Below the pieces are notes generated by a model, which saw only the letters and a list, made by a program, of their open reading frames with translations, was not told the origin of the DNA and did no database searches. Of a DNA stretch of 64,000 nucleotides, positions 33,917 to 41,743 are shown piece after piece. The number at the start of each line of letters is the position of its first letter. Within the stretch, counting starts at the first letter, position 1. The stretch comes from Hyphomicrobiales bacterium (GTDB lineage: Bacteria; Pseudomonadota; Alphaproteobacteria; Rhizobiales; Phreatobacteraceae), in the NCBI GenBank assembly GCA_017304475.1, contig JAFKKV010000012.1:62001-126000 (forward strand), in the 5' to 3' direction. The position numbers were made by a program, and so were the translations under genes.

Positions 33917-34749
33917 CGAAGCTCCGCCATGGGCACCATGTCCATGTCGGCGAAATCCTGGTTGTCGCCGCCCATGGCCCAGATGAAGGAATAGGCCGAG
34001 GTGCCGCAGCCGGAGTGAACCGACCAGCCGGGAGAGAGGATGGCCTGTTCGTTGGCGACCACCAGATGGCGGGTCTCGGTCGGCTCGCCCATCATGTGGA
34101 ACACCCGGGCGTCCGCCGCGAGGTCGAAATAGAGATAGGCCTCGCAGCGCCGGTCGTGGACGTGGCTCGGCATGGTGTTCCAGATATTGCCGGGTTTCAG
34201 CGTGGTGAGACCCATGACGAGCTGGCAGGAGGCGACCCGGCCGGGGATGATATATTGCCGCAGCGTGCGGGTATTGGCCTGTTCCTGGCTGCCGAGCTCG
34301 ATCGCATTGGCATCCGCCTCGCGCACCAGCACGGTCTTGTGGCGGGCATGGGCCGGCGTGCTCAGCAGGTAGAACTTGGCGGGATGGGCGGCGTCCAGGC
34401 TCTCGAACTGCACGTCCCTGGCGCCCATGGCGACATAGAGCATGTCGCGCAGGTCGACCTCGAAAGTCTCGCCGTCGCAGGTGACGCGGCCGGGGCCGCC
34501 GACATTGCAGATGCCGAGCTCACGCCGTTCCAGGAAGGTCTCGGTGCCGATCGCCTTGGCGGTTTCGAGTTTCAGGGGTGCCGTCGTCGGCGTGGCGCCG
34601 CCGACCACCAGCCGGTCGACATGCCAATAGGTGAGCCTGGTCTCGCCGGGCTGGAACAGGCTTTCGATCAGGAAATGCCGGCGCAGCGCGGCGGTGTCAT
34701 AGCCCGCGGCGGCCTGCGGGTGAGAGGCTTGACGAATGTCGATGGTCAT
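33913..34749 (-). CDS. kduI: 5-dehydro-4-deoxy-D-glucuronate isomerase (KduI)
   Basis: A 278-residue double-cupin isomerase, the exact family length. PSHVHDRRCEAYLYFDL carries the zinc ligands (two His and a Glu), with a later His in VHSGCGTSAYSFIWAMGG. The FLERRELGICNVGGPG segment is also typical of KduI. It converts 4-deoxy-5-keto-uronate to 2,5-diketo-3-deoxygluconate, directly upstream of the KduD step, with which it overlaps by four bases. The start is ATG at 34747-34749. Confidence 0.93.
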   Translation of the reverse strand: MTIDIRQASHPQAAAGYDTAALRRHFLIESLFQPGETRLTYWHVDRLVVGGATPTTAPLKLETAKAIGTETFLERRELGICNVGGPGRVTCDGETFEVDLRDMLYVAMGARDVQFESLDAAHPAKFYLLSTPAHARHKTVLVREADANAIELGSQEQANTRTLRQYIIPGRVASCQLVMGLTTLKPGNIWNTMPSHVHDRRCEAYLYFDLAADARVFHMMGEPTETRHLVVANEQAILSPGWSVHSGCGTSAYSFIWAMGGDNQDFADMDMVPMAELR

Positions 34750-34777
34750 CGAAATCCCCGATGCGGTGAGGCTGAAA

Positions 34778-36058
34778 TCAGCGGAACAGGTTGGGCAGCC
34801 AGAGCGAGAAGCCCGGCACATAGGTGATCAGGAGCAGCACGGCGACGGATGCGCCGTAGAACGGCCAGATGGTTCGCATGCTCTCGGCGATCGTCACCTT
34901 GCCGATCGCGCAGGCGACGAATTGCACCGAGCCGACCGGCGGCGTGTTCAGGCCGATGCCGGCATTGAGGATCAGGATGACGCCGAAATGGATCGGGTCG
35001 ATGCCGAAGGCCTTGACCACGGGCAGGAAGATCGGGGTGCAGATGATGATCATCGGCGCCATGTCCATGAAGGTGCCGAGCACCAGCAGAACGACATTGA
35101 TCAGGAGCAGGATGACGATCGGATTGTCGGAGAGCTGGCGCATGAAGGCGATGGTGGCCGCCGGCACCTGCAGGAAGGCCATCAGCCAGCCAAAGGCGCC
35201 GGCCGTGCCGATGACCAGCAGCACCATGGCGGTGGTGCGCACCGCGCCCAGCGTGGCGTCGACGAATTCGTGCCAGCCGAGTTGGCGATAGACCACGAAT
35301 GTCAGCAGCAGCGCATAGACGACCGCGACGCATGAGCTCTCGGTGGCGGTGAACACGCCCGAGCGGACGCCGCCGAAGATGATGCCGATCAAGAGGAGGC
35401 CGGGAATGGCGACGACCAGCGCCCGGGCGATCGCCAGGCCGCCCGGAAAGACCTCGGCGGGATAGCCGCGCCGGACCGCGACGATATAGGCGGTGATCAT
35501 CAGCGCGAGGGCGAGCAGCAGAGCCGGCACGATGCCGGCGGTGAACAGGTCGGCGATCGAGATATTCCCGCCGGCGGCCAGCGAATAGATGATCATGTTG
35601 TGCGAGGGCGGCACCAGCAGCGCGATGATCGCCGCATTGGCGGTGACATTGACCGCATAGTCGCGGTCGTAACCGCGCTTGGCCATTTGCGGGATCATGA
35701 TGCCGCCGATGGCGGAGGCATCCGCCACCGCCGAGCCGGAAATGCCGCCGAAGAAGATCGAGGCCAGCACATTGACCTGGCCGAGGCCGCCCCTGAGGTG
35801 GCCGACCAGCGTCGCGGCGAAGGCGATCAGCCGGTCGGCTATGCCGCCGCGCATCATCAGGTCGCCGGCATAGATGAAGAAGGGAATGGTCAGCATGGCG
35901 AAGGCGTTCATGCCGGAATTGATCTGCTGGAACACCACCATCGCCGGCAGGCCCATATAGACGACGGTGGCGAGCGAGGCGATGCCGAGGCAGAACGAGA
36001 CGGGCGTGCCGATCAGCAGGAGGCCGCCGAACACGCCGAAGAGAATCCAGAGTTCCAC
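34778..36058 (-). CDS. dctM: TRAP transporter large permease subunit (DctM/SiaM family)
   Basis: A 426-residue membrane protein of normal DctM length, with about twelve hydrophobic spans. Typical blocks are GISGSAVADASAIGGIMIPQ, VPPSHNMIIYSLAAGGNISI and NAGIGLNTPPVGSVQFVACA. It pairs with the small subunit four bases upstream and the binding protein before that. The coupled kdu genes suggest that it imports unsaturated or deoxy uronates. Confidence 0.92.
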   Translation of the reverse strand: MELWILFGVFGGLLLIGTPVSFCLGIASLATVVYMGLPAMVVFQQINSGMNAFAMLTIPFFIYAGDLMMRGGIADRLIAFAATLVGHLRGGLGQVNVLASIFFGGISGSAVADASAIGGIMIPQMAKRGYDRDYAVNVTANAAIIALLVPPSHNMIIYSLAAGGNISIADLFTAGIVPALLLALALMITAYIVAVRRGYPAEVFPGGLAIARALVVAIPGLLLIGIIFGGVRSGVFTATESSCVAVVYALLLTFVVYRQLGWHEFVDATLGAVRTTAMVLLVIGTAGAFGWLMAFLQVPAATIAFMRQLSDNPIVILLLINVVLLVLGTFMDMAPMIIICTPIFLPVVKAFGIDPIHFGVILILNAGIGLNTPPVGSVQFVACAIGKVTIAESMRTIWPFYGASVAVLLLITYVPGFSLWLPNLFR

Positions 36059-36062
36059 GACG

Positions 36063-36590
36063 TCAGATCTCCACTTTGGGGGCTTCGACCGCCTTGATGG
36101 CGGCGTCGGGATCGGCGATGACGCGCACGAGCTTCTCGAACGAGAACAGGGCGATGAGCAGCCCGCCGCCGGCCAGCGGCATGTAGTCGACGCCCTGGGG
36201 CAGGTTGATGCCGGGCATCTTGGCGGCCCAGGTCTCGACGGTCAGCTCGTAGCCGTACCAGGCCATGAACAGGCCGAAGAAGATGATCAGCAGATTGGTC
36301 GTCTGCATCAGCACGATCTTCAGCGCCGGCGGGGCGTAATGCAGGCCGATCTCGAAGCCCATATGGGTGCCGTCGCGCACGCCGACGGCCGAGCCGAGCA
36401 GGATGAACCAGCTCATCAGCAGGAGCGCCGCCGGTTCGGTCCAGCTCGGCGAGGCATTGAGCACGTAGCGGCCGAACACCTGCCAGGCGACCATGGCGGT
36501 CATGACCAAGAGGCCGATGCCCGAAAGCCATAAGGCCAGTCTCGAAATCGGCGCGAGCACGCGCGAGAATGCTGCTGCGGTTTGACGCAT
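36063..36590 (-). CDS. dctQ: TRAP transporter small permease subunit (DctQ family)
   Basis: A 175-residue protein with four hydrophobic spans. WLSGIGLLVMTAMVAWQVFG and RYVLNASPSWTEPAALLLMS form the conserved DctQ opening, and LLMSWFILLGSAVGVRDGTH continues it. It bridges the binding protein and DctM. It lies 63 bases after dctP and four bases before dctM. Confidence 0.9.
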   Translation of the reverse strand: MRQTAAAFSRVLAPISRLALWLSGIGLLVMTAMVAWQVFGRYVLNASPSWTEPAALLLMSWFILLGSAVGVRDGTHMGFEIGLHYAPPALKIVLMQTTNLLIIFFGLFMAWYGYELTVETWAAKMPGINLPQGVDYMPLAGGGLLIALFSFEKLVRVIADPDAAIKAVEAPKVEI

Positions 36591-36653
36591 GGAAGCCTCG
36601 TCGGACGAACAGGGTTGGGGGGGCCGGCGCGTCGGCCGCGCCGGCCCGGCCGA

Positions 36654-37646
36654 TCAGGCCGAGGTGACCGCCTGGATCTTGGCGACCATGGCCTTGAGGG
36701 CGGCATCCTTTACGTATTTGTCGTAGATCGGCTTCATCGCGTCGATGAAGGCCTGTTTCTCGACCGGATTGACCTGCGCGCCGCGGCCGCGGACGGTCGC
36801 TTCCGAGCTCTTCTCGCGGGCCTGCCAGAGCTCGCGCATCTTCAGCACGGATTCCTTGGCGCTGGCGCGGACGATGTCGCGATCGCCGGCCGACAGCTTG
36901 TCGAAGGAGCGCTTCGACATGACCAGCACTTCCGGCGACATCGAATGCTCGGTCAGCGAATAGAATTTCGCGACCTCGAAATGGCGGGTCGATTCGAAGC
37001 TCGGCCAGTTGTTCTCGGCGCCGTCGATGACGCCGGTCTGCAGGCTGGTATAGACCTCGCCGAAAGGCATCGGCGTGGCATTGGCGCCGAGCGCATTGAC
37101 CAGGTCGATGAACATGTCGGACTGCTGGACCCGGATCTTCATGCCCTTCATGTCGGCGAGCGTCGCGATCGGCCGCTTGGAATTGTAGAAGGAACGGGCG
37201 CCGGAATCGTAGAAGGCGAGGCCGACCAGGCCGTGAGCGGAAAAGGCGTTGAGGATGCCGTCGCCGATCTCGCCGTCCATCACCTTCTGCATATGCGCCA
37301 CGGAGCGGAACAGGAACGGCAGCGACGGCACATTGGTCTCGGCGATCAGATTGTTGAACGGCGCCATATTGATGCGGTTCATATCGATGACGCCGAAACG
37401 GGTCTGCTCGATGGTGTCCTTTTCCTGGCCGAGCTGCGCCGAATGGAACACGTTGATCTTGATGCGGCCGCCGGTGCGCTGCTCGATCAGGCCGCCCATG
37501 AACTTGACCGCCTCGATGGTCGGATAGCCGTCGGGATGGATGTCGGTGGAGCGGAGCGTGACGGTCTGGGCAAAGGCCCGGCCGGTGAGCGCGGGGGTCG
37601 CGAGAAGCGCGGTGGCGGTGGACATGAGCGTCCGGCGTGACAGCAT
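36654..37646 (-). CDS. dctP: TRAP transporter substrate-binding protein (DctP family)
   Basis: A 330-residue periplasmic receptor. ATG at 37644-37646 is preceded by GAGGAAA; an upstream ATG at 37670 would put extra residues before the signal. The signal LSRRTLMSTATALLATPALT carries a twin-arginine and cleaves near FA-QT. In DctP proteins a conserved Arg contacts the ligand carboxylate: here KGMKIRVQQSDMF. GEVYTSLQTGVIDGAENNWP is the other hallmark. As first gene of the uronate operon it should bind a carboxylated sugar. Confidence 0.92.
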   Translation of the reverse strand: MLSRRTLMSTATALLATPALTGRAFAQTVTLRSTDIHPDGYPTIEAVKFMGGLIEQRTGGRIKINVFHSAQLGQEKDTIEQTRFGVIDMNRINMAPFNNLIAETNVPSLPFLFRSVAHMQKVMDGEIGDGILNAFSAHGLVGLAFYDSGARSFYNSKRPIATLADMKGMKIRVQQSDMFIDLVNALGANATPMPFGEVYTSLQTGVIDGAENNWPSFESTRHFEVAKFYSLTEHSMSPEVLVMSKRSFDKLSAGDRDIVRASAKESVLKMRELWQAREKSSEATVRGRGAQVNPVEKQAFIDAMKPIYDKYVKDAALKAMVAKIQAVTSA

Positions 37647-37668
37647 GATTTCCTCCCGGTTGGTCTTC

Positions 37669-37695
37669 ATGTTCCCTTCTGGCTATGGGGAACAT
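37669..37695. promoter_or_regulatory. Candidate operator of the uronate cluster
   Basis: ATGTTCCC (37669-37676) and GGGAACAT (37688-37695) form a perfect 8-bp inverted repeat with an 11-base spacer, 22 bases upstream of the dctP start and about 85 bases upstream of the divergent GntR gene. Nearby, GTATGcacttGTATG around 37744-37759 is a direct repeat. Binding by the adjacent GntR/FCD regulator is inferred from position only. Confidence 0.4.
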
Positions 37696-37780
37696 TCAAA
37701 GGGCACCCGCGTTTATGGGGTTCCGCTTCGTCGGATATTCTAGTATGCACTTGTATGGAAGTTCAAGCCCAGGATCCACG

Positions 37781-38476
37781 ATGCTCGATCTCGCAAGCCT
37801 TCAATCCGGTTCGCCCCGCGCGGTCGAAAGCGCGGCCGCCCGGATCGAGCGCGAATTGCGGGGCCAGATCATCGACCTGACGATCAAGCCGGGCGAGCGT
37901 CTGTCGGAGACCGAGATCGGCGAGCGTTTCCACGTGTCGCGCCAGCCGGTGCGGGAGGCCTTCATCGCGCTGATGCGGGCCGGCCTGCTCGATGTCCAGC
38001 CGCAGCGCGGCACCGTGGTGGTGAAGCTGTCGGTGCGGCGCATGCTCGACGCGCGCTTCATTCGCGAGGCGCTGGAACTGGCGATCATCCGGCGGGCCTG
38101 CGAGCGGTTCGATCCGCATTACCGCGACCGCGCCCATGCGCTGATCGAAGCCCAGGCCAGGGCGGTCGAGGCCGACGACCACAAGACCTTCCAGAAGCTC
38201 GACACGCTGTTCCACGTGGCGCTCGCCGAGGGCGCCGGCTGCCTCGCCGCCTGGGCGGCGATCGAGCAGCAGAAGGCCCATATGGACCGGGTCTGCGCCC
38301 TGACCCTGCACAGCATCGGCACGATGGAGCCGCTGGTCGCGCAGCACCGGGCGATCCTGGAGGCGGTCGAAGCCGGCAATGCCGAGGCGGCGGTCGCGGC
38401 GATGACCCATCACCTCAACGAGATTCTCCGGGCGGTCGCCGGCATCGAGCTGAAATTCGCCGACCTGTTCGAGTGA
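37781..38476 (+). CDS. GntR family regulator, FadR/FCD subfamily
   Basis: A 231-residue regulator. The winged helix reads GERLSETEIGERFHVSRQPV, then REAFIALMRAGLLDVQPQRG. The C-terminal FCD domain is all-helical, with metal-ligand-like residues in TLFHVALAEGAG and VAQHRAILEAVEAGN and a terminal MTHHLNEI. I chose ATG at 37781, seven bases after AGGA. It is divergent from the TRAP/kdu operon, and FCD regulators of uronate genes (UxuR/ExuR type) make local control the simplest reading. Confidence 0.88.
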   Translation: MLDLASLQSGSPRAVESAAARIERELRGQIIDLTIKPGERLSETEIGERFHVSRQPVREAFIALMRAGLLDVQPQRGTVVVKLSVRRMLDARFIREALELAIIRRACERFDPHYRDRAHALIEAQARAVEADDHKTFQKLDTLFHVALAEGAGCLAAWAAIEQQKAHMDRVCALTLHSIGTMEPLVAQHRAILEAVEAGNAEAAVAAMTHHLNEILRAVAGIELKFADLFE

Positions 38477-38500
38477 GGCGGGGCAGAAAGCTCAGCTGAA

Positions 38501-38667
38501 TCAACCCTCTCCCAAAGGGAGAGGGTGGCAGCGTCAGCTGCCGGGTGAGGGGCGTAGGCCCTCAGAACTGATGCCGATGTGCGTCGCGCATACCGTCTTA
38601 TCCGGAGAGGGACGACCCCTCACCCGGCGCCTGACGGCGCCACCCTCTCCCTTTGGGAGAGGGTTGA
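38501..38667. repeat. Dispersed palindromic repeat, copy 1 (167 bp)
   Basis: Its two ends are perfect 29-bp inverted repeats (38501-38529 and 38639-38667). Each end is itself a hairpin, CCCTCTCCC-aaa-GGGAGAGGG. Inner arms GGGTGAGGGG and CCCCTCACCC extend the symmetry. The asymmetric core (about 38553-38615) is found again as its reverse complement in the copy at 59216-59381. It has no coding capacity. It sits between the convergent 3' ends of the GntR gene and the cupin gene. Confidence 0.92.
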
Positions 38668-38687
38668 TTTTGCGACGCTTTTCAGAT

Positions 38688-39089
38688 TCAAGCCCGCGGC
38701 CCGTACTGCTCTTCCGACACCTGTTCCAGCCAATCCACGGTCTTGCCGTCCAGGCTCTCCTGGATGGCGATATGGGTCATCGCGGTGGTGGCCGTCGCGC
38801 CGTGCCAGTGTTTTTCGCCCGGCGGAATCCAGACGACGTCGCCCGGGCGGATCTCCTGGATCGGGCCGCCCCAGGTCTGCGTCCAGCCGCAGCCGGAGGT
38901 GATGATCAGGGTCTGGCCGAGCGGATGGGTATGCCAGGCGGTGCGCGCCCCCGGCTCGAAGGTGACGTGAAGGCTGCGGATCCTCGCCGGGGCAGGGGCC
39001 TCGACGATCGGATCCTGCCTGACGCTGCCGGTGAAATAGTCGCTCGACGGCTTGGTCGAGGGGCGGGAACCGGACCGCTTGATCTCCAT
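38688..39089 (-). CDS. Cupin resembling bacterial metal-dependent hydroxynitrile lyases
   Basis: A 133-residue single cupin. [20 protein letters not shown] and [19 protein letters not shown] hold a His-x-His-x3-Gln...His metal set: His53, His55, Gln59 and His94. From memory, the cupin (R)-hydroxynitrile lyase of Granulicella tundricola (GtHNL) has the same residues at the same numbers and shares the opening MEIKR and the ending VDWxExVxxEQY. The natural role of such cupins is unknown, and most annotations say only 'cupin'. Residue 40 is Leu and 41 His here. The gene lies 30 bases upstream of, and on the same strand as, the beta-CASP hydrolase gene. Confidence 0.82.
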   Translation of the reverse strand: MEIKRSGSRPSTKPSSDYFTGSVRQDPIVEAPAPARIRSLHVTFEPGARTAWHTHPLGQTLIITSGCGWTQTWGGPIQEIRPGDVVWIPPGEKHWHGATATTAMTHIAIQESLDGKTVDWLEQVSEEQYGPRA

Positions 39090-39119
39090 CTCAGTCTCCT
39101 TCGGGTTGGGGCAACCGTC

Positions 39120-40715
39120 TCAGTCTTCGTCTGACAGCGCGCGCTTCAGCCGCCGCAGGATGACGCCGCGGGAACGGTCGTCGGCCGCCTTGTCGAGCGC
39201 GGCGCGCAGGTCGAGCAGAAAGGCCGAGGCATCGTTGTGCCAGTCATGGCCGACCACGCGGTCGGGCTCCAGCCGCCGGGTCGGCACCGGTGCGAGGATA
39301 CGCGCCTGGCCGGCCGCGATCTCGATGGTGTCGTCGAGATGGGGCACCATGACCTGGTCGGGCGGCACGATCTGCTCGCCGACGGTCGGCGCGAAAGCCG
39401 CCAGCGCCCGTTCCTCGGCATGGACGAGCACCACGCCCGCGCGGATCGGCCGGCGCGCGGCGAGCCAGTCCAGCACCTCGCTGCGGTCGGCATGGCCGGA
39501 ATAGGCGTCGATCATCCTGATGGTCGCCTGCACCTTGACCTCGTCGCCCTGGATGTTCACCGTCCGGGCGCCGTCGAGGATGATGCGGCCGAGCGTGCCC
39601 TCGGCCTGATAGCCGACCATCAGCACGGTGGTCGACGGCCGCCAGAGATGGTTCTTCAGATGATGGCGAATGCGGCCGGCATCACACATGCCGCTCGCCG
39701 CGATGATAATGTGGAAGCCGCGCAGGCGCTCGAGCGAACGGCTCTGGTCGGCGGATTCGGTGAAGCGGACCTGCGGTGAATTGGCCAGCCGTTCAAGCCC
39801 GCCATTGTCCTCCAGCTCGCCGGCATGGCTCTGGAAGATCTCGGTGGCTTTGATGGCGAGTGGCGAGTCGACGAAGATCTGGGCTTCAGGCACCTCGCCC
39901 TGTTCCATTGCCGACAGGAGGTCGGCGAGGATTTCCTGGGTGCGTTCGACGGCGAAACAGGGGATCAGCAGCGGGCCGCCGCGCTTGGCCGCGGCATTGA
40001 CCTCGGCCGCCAGCGTCGCACGCCGGCCGCTCACCGTCGTCGCCGGCCGGTCGCGGTCGCCATAGGTCGCCTCGCAGACGACCAGGTCGAGATCGACGGG
40101 CCCGTTCGGGTCCGGGTGGAACAGCTTGGCGTCGGGGCCCAGGTCGCCGGACATCAGCACCCGGACGGGTGCGGCGCCATCGCTCTCGGTGAATTCCAGT
40201 TCGATCGAGGCCGAGCCGAGAATATGGCCAGCATTCCAGTAGCGGGCCCGGATGCCGGCGCCGAGCGGCAGCCATTTGCCGTAGTCGACCGAGCGGAACT
40301 GGTCGAGGCAGGCGACCGCGTCCGCCGCGGTATAGATGGGTTCGACCTTGGCCTCGCCCTTGCGGCTCCGGCGCCGGTTGAGCTGCTCGACCTCCATTTC
40401 CTGGATATGGCCACTGTCCGGCAGCATGATCGAGCAGAGATCGACGGTCGAACGGGTGGCGTGGATCGGCCCGCGGAAGCCGGCCTTGGTGAGTTTCGGC
40501 AGCAGGCCGGAATGGTCGATATGGGCATGGGTCAGCAAGACCGCGTGCAGATCGGCCGGACGGAACGGAAAGGTGCGGTAGTTCAGCGCCTTGAGCGTCT
40601 TCGAGCCCTGGAACATGCCGCAATCGACCAGGATGCGCCGGCCATTGGCCTCGAACAGATAGGACGAGCCGGTGACCACGCGGGCGGCGCCCAGGACATG
40701 CAAGCGGATCGACAT
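39120..40715 (-). CDS. MBL-fold RNA metallo-hydrolase (beta-CASP family)
   Basis: A 531-residue protein. The start is ATG at 40713-40715 (MSIRLHVLGAARVVTGSSYL), sharing one base with the stop of the LOG-family gene upstream. The metal motif is THAHIDHSG (His63, His65, Asp67, His68). CEATYGDRD is a later acidic motif, and SGHADRSEVLDWL and VLVHAEERAL give the beta-CASP histidines. Relatives are Ysh1/CPSF73-like exonuclease family members of bacteria. It probably processes or degrades RNA. The C-terminal 70 residues are an uncharacterised extension. Confidence 0.88.
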   Translation of the reverse strand: MSIRLHVLGAARVVTGSSYLFEANGRRILVDCGMFQGSKTLKALNYRTFPFRPADLHAVLLTHAHIDHSGLLPKLTKAGFRGPIHATRSTVDLCSIMLPDSGHIQEMEVEQLNRRRSRKGEAKVEPIYTAADAVACLDQFRSVDYGKWLPLGAGIRARYWNAGHILGSASIELEFTESDGAAPVRVLMSGDLGPDAKLFHPDPNGPVDLDLVVCEATYGDRDRPATTVSGRRATLAAEVNAAAKRGGPLLIPCFAVERTQEILADLLSAMEQGEVPEAQIFVDSPLAIKATEIFQSHAGELEDNGGLERLANSPQVRFTESADQSRSLERLRGFHIIIAASGMCDAGRIRHHLKNHLWRPSTTVLMVGYQAEGTLGRIILDGARTVNIQGDEVKVQATIRMIDAYSGHADRSEVLDWLAARRPIRAGVVLVHAEERALAAFAPTVGEQIVPPDQVMVPHLDDTIEIAAGQARILAPVPTRRLEPDRVVGHDWHNDASAFLLDLRAALDKAADDRSRGVILRRLKRALSDED

Positions 40716-41491
40716 CAGGGCGTTCCCTTCGGTGGTGGCAGGGCGATGCCGTCGGCCTTGGCGATCAGGTCCCAGAGCGCGGCGGGCGTATCGGCGAAGC
40801 TCAGGAGGTCGAGTTCGGCCCGGCTGACCATGCCGGTTTCGACCAGGGTGTCGAAATGGACGACGGAGCGCCAATATTGCTCGTCGAACAGCACGACGGG
40901 AATGGTGCGCATCTTGTTGGTCTGCATCAGAGCCAGCACCTCGAACAGCTCGTCGAAGGTGCCGAAGCCGCCGGGAAACACCACCAGGGCGTTGGCGCGC
41001 ATGGCCAGATGCATCTTGCGCATCGCGAAATAGTGAAACAGGAAGGTCAGGTCCGGGGTCGAATAGGCGTTCGGCTCCTGCTCGTGCGGCAACCTTATGT
41101 TGAAGCCGATGGAAGGGGCGCCGGCTTCCGCCGCGCCGCGATTGGCCGCCTCCATCAGGCCCGGGCCGCCGCCGGTGGCGATGACATTGTCGCGGCCGCC
41201 CTGATTGGCCCTGAGCGCGCCGCCGTTCAGCGAGGCGAGCCGGCCGAATTCGCGGGCCGCCGCATACCAGCTGGCCTGCCGTCCCGGACCGTCCTCGCGC
41301 ACCCGCGCGCTGCCGAACACGACGATGGTCGAGCGGACCGCCCAGCGGCGCAGCGCCTGCTCGGCCTTTTCATATTCGAGCAGGAAGCGGACGCCGCGCT
41401 GGGCTTCGGCCAGCAGGAAATCCTGGTCGAGGGCGGGCAGGACATAGGAGGGGGAGGCGAGCTGGGCGGCGTTGGAGGCGGGGTCATGCAT
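40715..41491 (-). CDS. LOG family protein (PGGxGTxxE motif)
   Basis: A 258-residue Rossmann-like protein. GGGPGLMEAANRGAAEAG and VFPGGFGTFDELFEVLALMQ are the hallmark LOG motifs; the family includes cytokinin riboside-monophosphate phosphoribohydrolases and nucleotide-cleaving enzymes, and many members are mis-called lysine decarboxylases. An N-terminal helical region of about 80 residues precedes the core (LLAEAQRGVRFLLEYEKAEQ), as in the longer subgroup. ATG at 41491 was chosen; GTG at 41512 is possible. It overlaps the RNA metallo-hydrolase start by one base. Confidence 0.85.
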   Translation of the reverse strand: MHDPASNAAQLASPSYVLPALDQDFLLAEAQRGVRFLLEYEKAEQALRRWAVRSTIVVFGSARVREDGPGRQASWYAAAREFGRLASLNGGALRANQGGRDNVIATGGGPGLMEAANRGAAEAGAPSIGFNIRLPHEQEPNAYSTPDLTFLFHYFAMRKMHLAMRANALVVFPGGFGTFDELFEVLALMQTNKMRTIPVVLFDEQYWRSVVHFDTLVETGMVSRAELDLLSFADTPAALWDLIAKADGIALPPPKGTP

Positions 41492-41743
41492 GTCTTGATG
41501 TCTCAGGCTCACTGTCGGGATCCGATGCTAGACCCGTCGCGGCCCGCGGTCGACCGCGTGCCGTCGGCCGGCCGTCCGGCGGCCCTGCCATGCGGGCGGC
41601 TTGCTCTGGTTTCACGCGCCGGAATGTGCAAACCATGCCGGCCCTATCGGGGCCTTGGCCGCGCGCACCGGCAGCCGGGCCCGATCACAGGCCGCGATCC
41701 GGTCCTCCCGTCCGGATCGGCGCAATCTCGGAGAGGCGACGCC

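Noticed and set aside
38501..38667. Inverted-repeat element taken as an insertion sequence
   Set aside because: At 167 bp it has no transposase or other open frame; it is called as a dispersed palindromic repeat only.
40715..41491. Annotation as lysine decarboxylase
   Set aside because: The PGGFGT motif marks the LOG family; there is no PLP lysine or decarboxylase fold.
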